DNA of 24,489 nucleotides from a virus. The notes under the pieces were generated by a model. That model saw only the letters and a program-made list of their open reading frames with translations, had not been told where the DNA came from and did not search any database. The stretch covers positions 1 through 24,489 of the IMG/VR virus record IMGVR_UViG_3300038548_000248; one strand, given 5' to 3'. This document shows positions 18,817 to 24,049 of this stretch, piece after piece. A program made the position numbers and the translations under genes. Every line of letters begins with the position of its first letter. Position 1 is the stretch's first letter.

Positions 18817-19005
18817 ATGGACTTTCTCAAGAAGATGGGCAAGCAAGCGATACTCGCCGGCATCGTTGCCATCGTGCTGTTTTTCGTGTGGCCTGGCGCC
18901 ACGACATTATTCTTCGGAGGCATGGCCGCCGGCATCATCATCGGCAACCTCTCCGATCCCGTCGAGAAAATAGCCGAGAAAATCATCGACAAAATCCCAG
19001 CTTAG
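18817..19005 (+). CDS. Small two-helix membrane protein (62 aa)
   Basis: The ATG at 18817 follows AGGAGG with a 7-nt spacing. The product starts MDFLKKMGKQ and has two hydrophobic segments, AILAGIVAIVLFFVWP and LFFGGMAAGIIIGNL, then an amphipathic tail ending DPVEKIAEKIIDKIPA. This is a small inner-membrane protein with two short helices. Size and topology would allow a holin-like role, but it lies before the packaging genes and no other lysis gene is visible, so I do not call it a holin. A GTG at 18688 in the same frame is rejected. Confidence 0.7.
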   Translation: MDFLKKMGKQAILAGIVAIVLFFVWPGATTLFFGGMAAGIIIGNLSDPVEKIAEKIIDKIPA

Positions 19006-19014
19006 GAGACAGCT

Positions 19015-19233
19015 ATGGGCCGCAGGAAAGATCTCAAACGCAGGCAGGGAAATGCTGCCGGCATAGCGCGCAACAGACAGCGCGTGGCACCAGCATCAAA
19101 CGGAGGCGGCGCCACTGCAGCCGTGGATCCAGCCATGGATAATTCGTGCTCGAAGTGCGGAGCGAAACCTGGCGAGATCTGCGTGACACCCAGCGGCAAC
19201 CCGGCAGCCAAGACACACGCCGCTCGAGGGTGA
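19015..19233 (+). CDS. DNA-binding phage zinc-finger protein (72 aa)
   Basis: The ATG has AGGAG eight bases upstream. The first 40 residues are basic (MGRRKDLKRRQGNAAGIARN), then a zinc motif: CSKCGAKPGEICVTPSGN, then KTHAARG. This is the common phage zinc finger C-x2-C-GA-x-PGE-x-C-x-T-x-SG ... H-x-x-R, proposed to bind DNA. It ends the first block of operon E, just before a T-rich terminator-like site. Confidence 0.8.
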   Translation: MGRRKDLKRRQGNAAGIARNRQRVAPASNGGGATAAVDPAMDNSCSKCGAKPGEICVTPSGNPAAKTHAARG

Positions 19234-19284
19234 TAGTATTCAGAACGCGAAGCCTGCCTGTACTTCATTGAACCTCGGGGTAGG

Positions 19285-19325
19285 AGCCGGGGGGAATCCA
19301 AGGGAGCATCCAGAGGCTTTTTTTT
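19285..19325 (+). terminator. Candidate intrinsic terminator with T8 tract
   Basis: The sequence GGAGCC, a G-rich loop region, then GGCT is followed by eight T residues (19318-19325). The stem is only AGCC/GGCT plus a few internal pairs, so its strength is uncertain, but a T8 run after a GC-rich inverted repeat is unusual here and typical of rho-independent termination. It lies in the 117-nt gap between 19233 and 19351. The next gene has its own strong ribosome site. Confidence 0.45.
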
Positions 19326-19350
19326 AGCACACCATTGTTGGAGGGCCACA

Positions 19351-19626
19351 ATGGACGAGCGATTGAAACCAGGGCAGCTTCACGAGACGCCTGAAGAGAA
19401 GAATGATCCGGACCTGCACGCGCACGAGTTGCCCGACGTAGGGTTCGGCCTTCGGGAGATGGGTGACTATCCATACTTCCCAGACTACGATCCACCGAAA
19501 GCGACACGAGCGGCCGATGAAGGCTCCTCTGCTGAACTACGTCGCGAACGGGTTGGCAAAGCGGAGAGCGGCGGCTACACGGATCCTGCCTATGGCAAGG
19601 TACGTTCGTTCCCATCGCAGAAGTAA
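19351..19626 (+). CDS. Unknown acidic/proline-rich protein (91 aa)
   Basis: The ATG follows GGAGG with six bases spacing. The product (start MDERLKPGQLHETPEEKNDP) is low in hydrophobic residues and rich in P, D, E, G and Y (YPYFPDYDPPKATRAADEGS), so it is probably mostly disordered. A tyrosine/proline segment recurs near the end (YTDPAYGKVRSFP). It starts a run of three hydrophilic proteins (to 20218) with similar character. No family is recognised. Confidence 0.65.
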   Translation: MDERLKPGQLHETPEEKNDPDLHAHELPDVGFGLREMGDYPYFPDYDPPKATRAADEGSSAELRRERVGKAESGGYTDPAYGKVRSFPSQK

Positions 19627-19973
19627 TGGCCGATCGTAGGGCAGATCGTAGGGCGAATGCAGGCAGGCCTGACAAGCCGGCGGAGAAACCAGTCGTTGCT
19701 CACGGTGCTCCACTGTCAACACCGAAGCCTAAACCTCCAAGCGCGCAGCGCCCGAAAGCGGGTCCTGCCGATGAGGAAACCAGGCGCCGCGAGATTGAAC
19801 GTCGCGTCCAGGAAGGCAAAGACGCCAGCGAGAACGCTCGCGACACCCCGGTAACGAAATCAACAGCACCGAAGCCACCACCGAAGACTATCGGCGAGCC
19901 TGGTCGGTCCACGTACACTACGCTACGAGACCGAGGCAAGGACACGGATGAAGCCGTGGAGAGGGAGCAGTAG
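19626..19973 (+). CDS. Basic disordered protein, first of a P/K-rich pair (115 aa)
   Basis: The ATG overlaps the previous TAA (TAATG). The first codons contain a 12-bp tandem repeat (GATCGTAGGGCA/G) giving MADRRADRRANA. The remainder is proline-, lysine- and arginine-rich (PKPKPPSAQRPKAGPADEET, then RRREIERRVQEGKD, then APKPPPKT), with one charged helix. This composition fits an unfolded, DNA- or protein-binding protein. Its proline-lysine motifs recur in the next gene, suggesting related function or ancestry. Confidence 0.6.
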   Translation: MADRRADRRANAGRPDKPAEKPVVAHGAPLSTPKPKPPSAQRPKAGPADEETRRREIERRVQEGKDASENARDTPVTKSTAPKPPPKTIGEPGRSTYTTLRDRGKDTDEAVEREQ

Positions 19974-20218
19974 TGCCCTCTTCACGGTCAGCCAAAGAGA
20001 TCTGCCGTGAGGATCCGAAGAGCATCTCGTGCAAGGTAGCAACGAGTCGCGAGGCGCGACGTAAGCGCCGTGCTGAGGAGTTCGGCGAAGCTCCGGCTCC
20101 CAAGCCACCGCCGAAGAAGCCAGCGCCGAAGAAGCCACCGCCTCCGAAGCCAGTGACTGAGCGCCATCGGTACCTTGAGGAGCAGATCAGCAAGGGCGAG
20201 GGATCGAACGAAAGCTGA
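19973..20218 (+). CDS. Basic disordered protein, second of a P/K-rich pair (81 aa)
   Basis: The GTG at 19973 overlaps the previous TAG (TAGTG). The product starts (M)PSSRSAKEICREDPKSISC and has a lysine-proline tract (PAPKPPPKKPAPKKPPPPKP) encoded by three tandem 15-bp repeats at 20111-20155, then a helical end (ERHRYLEEQISKGEGSNES). Two cysteines are near the N-terminus. It seems unfolded and basic; a role with DNA or the virion is possible. No named family. Confidence 0.6.
   Translation: MPSSRSAKEICREDPKSISCKVATSREARRKRRAEEFGEAPAPKPPPKKPAPKKPPPPKPVTERHRYLEEQISKGEGSNES
20111..20155 (+). repeat. Three 15-bp tandem repeats inside a coding region
   Basis: CCGAAGAAGCCAGCG, CCGAAGAAGCCACCG and CCTCCGAAGCCAGTG follow each other directly; the first two differ by one base. 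They encode PKKPA, PKKPP and PPKPV and keep the frame, so the repeat number may vary between relatives. Confidence 0.7.
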
Positions 20219-20250
20219 ACGAAACGCGAACGAGAACTGAACGGTCGTTC
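20206..20250 (+). repeat. GAACG repeats at exact 11-bp spacing, with inverted end copy
   Basis: GAACG begins at 20206, 20217, 20228 and 20239, one per 11 bp, each followed by six bases that are often A-rich (GAACGAAAGCT, GAACGAAACGC, GAACGAGAACT). The last GAACG is followed by GT and the inverted CGTTC (20246-20250), making GAACGGTCGTTC. The array spans the end of one gene and the 53-nt gap before the Tat-like gene at 20272. Confidence 0.75.
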
Positions 20251-20271
20251 AAGTCCAGACGAGGTCACGAC

Positions 20272-20622
20272 ATGAAGAGACGAGGATTCCTTAAGCGCCT
20301 GGCCGGCGTAGCCACCGCCGCGGTAGTGAGCGAGCGAGTCATCCCTGATGACGGCGTGTCGCTGTATAGTGCCGCGCACCCAGTATCCACGGAGGGCTTC
20401 GGGCTGGCGCCGATCAAGGCTGAGGGTGCGACCATCCCGTATGATCTGAGCGAGGAGTCGCTCGAGCAGGTCTGCATTGATGTGCACGAGCAGTATCGAT
20501 GGGTAACGTCTCGCCGGCTATTCGATTTCAGACGTCGTGTGATCGATGCTGTGGAGATTGACGTTCGAGAAGGCGACGGCGCTGATTTGTACCACCTGAT
20601 GCGCTTCAAGATTCCTCGATAG
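20272..20622 (+). CDS. Tat-type signal protein with capsid-like segment (116 aa)
   Basis: The ATG has GAGG seven bases upstream. The N-terminus MKRRGFLKRLAGVATAAVV has the twin-arginine motif RRGFLK followed by a hydrophobic stretch, a good Tat signal. The next part, DGVSLYSAAHP and later PYDLSEESLEQVCIDV, resembles a segment of a phage major capsid family I recall (DGVSLxSTAHP ... DLSEAALEQAxIDI). The C-terminus (RRLFDFRRRVIDAVEIDVRE) does not match that family clearly. It may be a capsid-derived piece given a new N-terminus. The 11-bp GAACG array lies just upstream. Confidence 0.6.
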   Translation: MKRRGFLKRLAGVATAAVVSERVIPDDGVSLYSAAHPVSTEGFGLAPIKAEGATIPYDLSEESLEQVCIDVHEQYRWVTSRRLFDFRRRVIDAVEIDVREGDGADLYHLMRFKIPR

Positions 20623-20626
20623 TGCG

Positions 20627-21049
20627 ATGACTCCCAAGGTCCTGGTATACGTCGACGACGGCACGATCGACATCAGGCATACCCGTGGTGTCGAGGTCGC
20701 TGTGATCGTCGAAGGGGAGGACGTAGTGGTCCCAGACGACTGGGTGGGACTGAGCGTCAACCAGCACCATTCCCTGCCAATCACCATAAACCGGGAAGAA
20801 ATGCCTCAAAAGCGACCTCTGGCGTGCAATTCTACGGGACTCGTGGGTACCAAGACTCCAGAACTTGATCACAGCGGCCTCATGAAGGCGCCGTACTGCC
20901 CTGATTGTGATGGGAATCATTCGCTGAGTATAGGATGCGATGGCCTGCCGAAGACCTGCAGCTGCTGCGGTGCTACCTATGGACAGCTGCATAGCACGGG
21001 CTGCGCTGACCAGAACCCGCTCGTCGAAGGTGGGAACATAGTGCAGTGA
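20627..21049 (+). CDS. Cysteine-rich phage protein (140 aa)
   Basis: The ATG at 20627 follows the previous gene by four bases. The N-terminus (MTPKVLVYVDDGTIDIRHTR) is beta-rich and resembles short phage proteins starting KVLVYLDGG. The C-terminal half has zinc-type pairs: C91-xx-C94, C104, C111-xx-C114 (CSCCG), H122 and C126 (LHSTGC). The final CSCCGATYGQLHSTGC resembles a zinc-ribbon end seen in phage proteins. Two metal sites are possible. Function unknown. Confidence 0.65.
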   Translation: MTPKVLVYVDDGTIDIRHTRGVEVAVIVEGEDVVVPDDWVGLSVNQHHSLPITINREEMPQKRPLACNSTGLVGTKTPELDHSGLMKAPYCPDCDGNHSLSIGCDGLPKTCSCCGATYGQLHSTGCADQNPLVEGGNIVQ

Positions 21050-21243
21050 ACTGGCTCAAGGTCGTCGTCGTCTACTACATCCTGATCTACCTGCTACTGG
21101 GCCGTATCGCCGTCGACCTCTTCGACCTGGTCACCTGGGGAAATATGATCGGACTGTTCATAGGTTGCTGTGTCGGGCATTACTTGGGTAAAATAGATGC
21201 AGGTGGGTTACAGGTAGGCAGCGGTAGGAGCCGGAAAGCGTGA
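21046..21243 (+). CDS. Small membrane protein (65 aa)
   Basis: The GTG at 21046 overlaps the previous stop (GTGA). The product starts (M)NWLKVVVVYYILIYLLLG and continues RIAVDLFDLV, then MIGLFIGCCVGHYLG, giving two hydrophobic segments, then a short basic tail (SGRSRKA). It is predicted to be an inner-membrane protein of two helices. Which side the ends face is not clear. No family is recognised. Confidence 0.65.
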   Translation: MNWLKVVVVYYILIYLLLGRIAVDLFDLVTWGNMIGLFIGCCVGHYLGKIDAGGLQVGSGRSRKA

Positions 21244-21261
21244 ATCGGACCACAGGATACG

Positions 21262-21435
21262 ATGGAAGTACGAGGAAACGATCAGCATCGCGCTGCGCTT
21301 AGTGAACTGAGCAGAAGACTCGGAGGGTACGCTATTGTCATCGATGAAGAGATCCCGGACGACGAGATCCACGTTATTGAAAAGCTCAACGGGGGAGTGC
21401 CTGCCAAGCAGGTCGTCTACCTCGAGGGCGCCTGA
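21262..21435 (+). CDS. Tiny protein (57 aa), possibly first half of a frameshifted gene
   Basis: The ATG has AGGA five bases upstream. The product (start MEVRGNDQHRAALSELSRRL) is well-formed: a helix, GYAIVIDEEIPDDEIHVIEK, and an end LEGA before TGA at 21433. Immediately after this stop, the +1 frame continues with a convincing coding segment (PEVIILDDLSPTEPP) that lacks its own good start. The two may be one protein split by a frameshift, or two genes; see the next entry. Confidence 0.65.
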   Translation: MEVRGNDQHRAALSELSRRLGGYAIVIDEEIPDDEIHVIEKLNGGVPAKQVVYLEGA

Positions 21436-21550
21436 GGTCATCATCCTCGATGACCTGTCTCCCACTGAGCCACCGACAACCGAGGATCGCGAGCGGCTCA
21501 AAAGCTGGTGGATGAGATCCATGCTTGATCGCTCCAGGCGCCAGCTGTGA
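21344..21550 (+). CDS. Small acidic/basic protein (about 40-68 aa), start uncertain
   Basis: The convincing part is APEVIILDDLSPTEPPTTED, then RERLKSWWMRSMLDRSRRQL, beginning near 21430. The frame is open upstream to an ATG at 21344 and a TTG at 21377, but that portion is serine/arginine-rich and overlaps the 57-aa gene, like a shadow. No good ribosome site precedes any start. The protein may be produced by a +1 shift at the upstream TGA, or from a weak start. It overlaps the following gene as GTGA. Confidence 0.45.
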   Translation: MKRSRTTRSTLLKSSTGECLPSRSSTSRAPEVIILDDLSPTEPPTTEDRERLKSWWMRSMLDRSRRQL

Positions 21551-21915
21551 AGCTGGACCAGGCTGACTTCATCCGGGCGGGCGATATGCCGCCTGAAGCG
21601 CTGCAGGGCTATCTTGATGCCGGCTTCGCGTTCTTCGAGATCCTGAAGGACCATGGCAACGGCAAAGACGATGTCTATCCGCTGTGCTCGATGGTGATCG
21701 AGCGCATGCAGGAGGAACATCTCAAGCATGCCGAGACCATGGACTCGGATGATGTGTTCTCCTGGTCGATCCTCGTGCTGGTGCTGGCGACGACGATGAA
21801 GGTGTGCATCAACGGCAACCCGCTCTACAATACCGAGGCACTGACAGATCAGCTGCGCCATCAATTCGAGCAACTGCTGCGCTCGTCCAAGGCGATAGAC
21901 TGCAAGCCATCATGA
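21547..21915 (+). CDS. Unknown helical protein (122 aa)
   Basis: The GTG overlaps the previous stop (GTGA). The product (start (M)KLDQADFIRAGDMPPEALQ) is all-helical and acidic (YLDAGFAFFEILKDHGNGKD, then VIERMQEEHLKHAETMDSDD), with one hydrophobic helix (VFSWSILVLVLATTMKVCIN, about residues 70-89) that may be a buried core or a single membrane segment. The C-terminus (TDQLRHQFEQLLRSSKAIDC) is amphipathic. No family is recognised. Confidence 0.65.
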   Translation: MKLDQADFIRAGDMPPEALQGYLDAGFAFFEILKDHGNGKDDVYPLCSMVIERMQEEHLKHAETMDSDDVFSWSILVLVLATTMKVCINGNPLYNTEALTDQLRHQFEQLLRSSKAIDCKPS

Positions 21916-22157
21916 TCACGATCAAGAACATCAGCAAAGAGGAGGTCGAGCTAGTGCCGCATCTCGATAGAGGTGTGCCTGGTTGTCGGTTAGCTGATCA
22001 GACGCTGGCAACCGAGATATTACGTCCGGATGACGAGATCACTTTCATGGCTTATGAACCCGGTATCAGCTATACGATTCGCCCAGTCAAAGCCCCAGAA
22101 GTGCCGCGGAAGCGTGGCGCTCATGGTGGTTTCGCAATGCAAAATGGAGGTGGATGA
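21912..22157 (+). CDS. Small beta-rich protein (81 aa)
   Basis: The ATG overlaps the previous stop (ATGA); a longer in-frame extension is rejected. The product starts MITIKNISKEEVELVPHLDR and looks beta-rich (LRPDDEITFMAYEPGISYTI), with a glycine/arginine-rich tail (RKRGAHGGFAMQNGGG). Layout suggests an Ig- or jelly-roll-like small domain, such as a capsid decoration or assembly factor, but no match is recognised. Confidence 0.6.
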   Translation: MITIKNISKEEVELVPHLDRGVPGCRLADQTLATEILRPDDEITFMAYEPGISYTIRPVKAPEVPRKRGAHGGFAMQNGGG

Positions 22158-22158
22158 C

Positions 22159-22389
22159 ATGGCAGCCACATCGGTTTTCGCTGACGACCTCCTCGACATG
22201 AAGTATCGAGCGCACGAGCGCTATGCGTTCGGCTGGACCGACTACCGCGGGATGTACTCGAAGCAGCGCGTCAAGCGCGTCAAGCTGGCCACTCGCAATT
22301 ACGACCAGTTCATCACCAACTTCATGGGCATGGTGATCATCATGATTCCCGTGACCATCATCACCTACTGGCTGTGGCCCTGGCTCTGA
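22159..22389 (+). CDS. Protein with C-terminal membrane helix (76 aa)
   Basis: The ATG follows GGAGG eight bases upstream. The product begins MAATSVFADDLLDMKYRAHE, then YAFGWTDYRGMYSKQRVKRV, and ends in a strong hydrophobic segment (FMGMVIIMIPVTIITYWLWP). This is a single-pass, tail-anchored membrane protein with a soluble N-terminal part. No catalytic motif. Role unknown. Confidence 0.7.
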   Translation: MAATSVFADDLLDMKYRAHERYAFGWTDYRGMYSKQRVKRVKLATRNYDQFITNFMGMVIIMIPVTIITYWLWPWL

Positions 22390-22565
22390 TGAGCACGCCA
22401 GCCGAACTTGAAGACCTGGTCGAGAAGTGGGGCGCTGAGCGCGTCGAAAAGACGATGATCTTCATCGAGCTATCGGAGGATGCCCGCGGCCTGTTGGTCA
22501 GCATCCCGTGTACCAAAGAGCGAGTCGGAGCGGTCCTCGAGGCCGTCTATGGAGAATACGAATGA
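22389..22565 (+). CDS. Tiny acidic protein (58 aa)
   Basis: The ATG overlaps the previous stop (TGATG). The product (start MSTPAELEDLVEKWGAERVE) is an acidic alpha/beta miniprotein (KTMIFIELSEDARGLLVSIP). It looks like a fold of one helix and a few strands. ATGA overlap with the following gene. No family recognised. Confidence 0.6.
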   Translation: MSTPAELEDLVEKWGAERVEKTMIFIELSEDARGLLVSIPCTKERVGAVLEAVYGEYE

Positions 22566-22768
22566 AGGCATACATCGGCACGAAGGTCGTGCAGGCCGAG
22601 CCGCAGAAGAAGTCAGTCGTCTTTGATGGCGAGACACCTGATGACGGTTACAAGGTCGTGTACGAGGATGGCTACGTTTCCTGGTCGCCGAAGGAAACCT
22701 TCGAGCGGTGCTATCGTGAGGTCACGATCGCAGAGTCGGCGCTTATTCTTGCTGGAGATGTCACATGA
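22562..22768 (+). CDS. Conserved MKAYIGTK-type phage protein (68 aa)
   Basis: The product (start MKAYIGTKVVQAEPQKKSVV) continues DDGYKVVYEDGYVSWSPKET and ends after FERCYREVTIAE. I recognise this from a very common small phage protein: M-K-YIGTK-V-A-P ... GY-V-YEDGY-SWSPK-F-AYR. No function is established. Flanked by ATGA overlaps, it is a clear operon member. Confidence 0.8.
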   Translation: MKAYIGTKVVQAEPQKKSVVFDGETPDDGYKVVYEDGYVSWSPKETFERCYREVTIAESALILAGDVT

Positions 22769-23322
22769 AACGATTAGCAACTTTAGCCGCTTTAGCGGTA
22801 CTGCTGTTCTCTCAAATTACGCATGCCGGCGAGGCAATGCTCAGCTGGGTGGCGCCGACGCAGAACACTGACGGCACGGCGCTGACTGACCTGGCCGGCT
22901 TCAAGATCTACGCCGGCCTGGTGCAGGGTGGACCGTATGGCGACGTCAGCATCACGATCAACAACCCGACGGTGACGACATTCACGGTGCCAGGCCTCGC
23001 CGAGGGCACAACGTACTTCTTCGTAATAACGGCATTCAATAGCGCGGATCCAGTGGAGGAAAGCGACTTCTCCAACGAGGCCACCAAGCTCATACCGCCG
23101 CTGGTACCGATGCCGCCGACCATGCTGACTGTGCAGAACCTGCTGGTCTGGGATGTGCTCAAGGAAGATGATCACTTCAAGTTCCTGGGTGTCGGCACGG
23201 TGCCCGGCGGCACTGCGTGCGATCCAACGCAGGTCGTGAATGGCAGGTACGTGGTGCCGAACGATCTGGTGGAATGGTTTGGCAACGTCCGGCCGCCAGT
23301 GGTGGTCGCTGACTGTTCATGA
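22765..23322 (+). CDS. Secreted fibronectin type III-like protein (185 aa)
   Basis: The N-terminus MKRLATLAALAVLLFSQITHA is a classic Sec signal peptide with an AHA-like cleavage site. Residues 24-110 read as one fibronectin type III domain: LSWVAPTQNTDGTALTDLAG, then FKIYAGL, then TFTVPGLAEGTTYFFVITAF, then SNEATKL. A second part (VQNLLVWDVLKEDDHFKFLG, then GRYVVPNDLVEWFGNVRPPV) has no match I know. FN3 domains bind glycans or proteins and occur in tail proteins, but a separate signal-peptide version before terL is unusual. Its site of action would be periplasm or outside the cell. Confidence 0.8.
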   Translation: MKRLATLAALAVLLFSQITHAGEAMLSWVAPTQNTDGTALTDLAGFKIYAGLVQGGPYGDVSITINNPTVTTFTVPGLAEGTTYFFVITAFNSADPVEESDFSNEATKLIPPLVPMPPTMLTVQNLLVWDVLKEDDHFKFLGVGTVPGGTACDPTQVVNGRYVVPNDLVEWFGNVRPPVVVADCS

Positions 23323-23492
23323 GATTATGGGAGCGGATCCGAGCTTGGCTGTGCCGCAAGTTCGGATGGTTCTGCAAGCAGGATCCGCTGGGGCCAGTTG
23401 AGAATGCGAGAGTAGAGATTGGAGAGAGCGATGACGACAGCGACAGCGAGATGGGGAGTACCAACGAAGCGACAGAGCGGCCTGCCGGTTGA
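23319..23492 (+). CDS. Small basic/acidic protein (57 aa)
   Basis: The ATG overlaps the previous stop (ATGA). The product (start MRLWERIRAWLCRKFGWFCK) has a tryptophan- and cysteine-rich basic helix, then an acidic disordered tail (ENARVEIGESDDDSDSEMGS). The helix could associate with a membrane surface, but it is too charged for a clear transmembrane segment. It overlaps the next gene by 62 nt in another frame. Function unknown. Confidence 0.6.
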   Translation: MRLWERIRAWLCRKFGWFCKQDPLGPVENARVEIGESDDDSDSEMGSTNEATERPAG

Positions 23493-23745
23493 CCCGGACG
23501 ACTACAAGGGCTGCGAGATAGCGATCGCGGTTGCCGGTGGCCCGTTCACCGTACTCACGGACCTGGTGCCGACTGGCACGTTTGAGCGGGAGATGCCGCC
23601 TGACCTGACGCCGGGTGACTACGAGTGCCGCTATGTGCCGATCGATGTCGACGATGTCCGCGGCAAGCAGAGCATAGTCCCGTTCAAAATCCGAGACGAG
23701 ACAGCGCTTGATGAGGTCGACAACCCGACGGTCGACGTCGTCTAG
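23431..23745 (+). CDS. FN3-like beta protein (104 aa)
   Basis: The ATG at 23431 lies after GGAGAG. The product (start MTTATARWGVPTKRQSGLPV) has a fibronectin-like layout: ARWGVPT..., then YKGCEIAIAVAGGPFTVLTD, then MPPDLTPGDYECRYVPIDVD. It has no signal peptide and ends in an acidic tail (DETALDEVDNPTVDVV). This form is common in phages as a virion or decoration-like domain. It may pair with the FN3 protein two genes upstream. Confidence 0.65.
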   Translation: MTTATARWGVPTKRQSGLPVDPDDYKGCEIAIAVAGGPFTVLTDLVPTGTFEREMPPDLTPGDYECRYVPIDVDDVRGKQSIVPFKIRDETALDEVDNPTVDVV

Positions 23746-24047
23746 TGAAGAGACGCACATTCATCCTGGGCGCTGTCGCTGCTGCGGTGAGCGCTGCGCT
23801 GCCGGCACTGCCGAGCGATGGCTACGAGTACAAGACGGTCAGCATGGGCTTCACGATCGCCAAGGAGGAGGTCCATGGCAAGGGCGTCTACGGTGCGATC
23901 GGCCGGCGCTACGCTGACGCACTGGCCAAGTCGATGAGCCAGACCAAGGAGCGCGTCATTGCCGACGTACTCAGCAGAGCATTCGAAGATTCGGGCGAGG
24001 GCGCACGGAGATCGATCGGGGTCGAGGGCAGTCCTGATCGTATTTAA
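23745..24047 (+). CDS. Tat-type signal protein with second capsid-like segment (100 aa)
   Basis: The GTG overlaps the previous TAG (TAGTG). The N-terminus (M)KRRTFILGAVAAAVSAAL has RRTFIL and a hydrophobic alanine-rich stretch, a Tat-like signal. The rest (YEYKTVSMGFTIAKEEVHGK, then YGAIGRRYADALAKSMSQTK, then ERVIADVLSRAF) resembles a phage major capsid segment I recall (GF-V-KE-x-DD-YG, RRAKALAxSM-QTKE-VAANVxNRAF). That segment normally lies just before the DGVSL-S-AHP part seen in the 20272 gene. It ends two bases before terL. Whether it is functional or a relic is unknown. Confidence 0.6.
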   Translation: MKRRTFILGAVAAAVSAALPALPSDGYEYKTVSMGFTIAKEEVHGKGVYGAIGRRYADALAKSMSQTKERVIADVLSRAFEDSGEGARRSIGVEGSPDRI

Positions 24048-24049
24048 CG

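Noticed and set aside
18817-22389. Small membrane proteins as holin or spanin
   Set aside because: Several small membrane proteins exist, but no endolysin or lipobox is visible nearby, so a lysis module cannot be supported.
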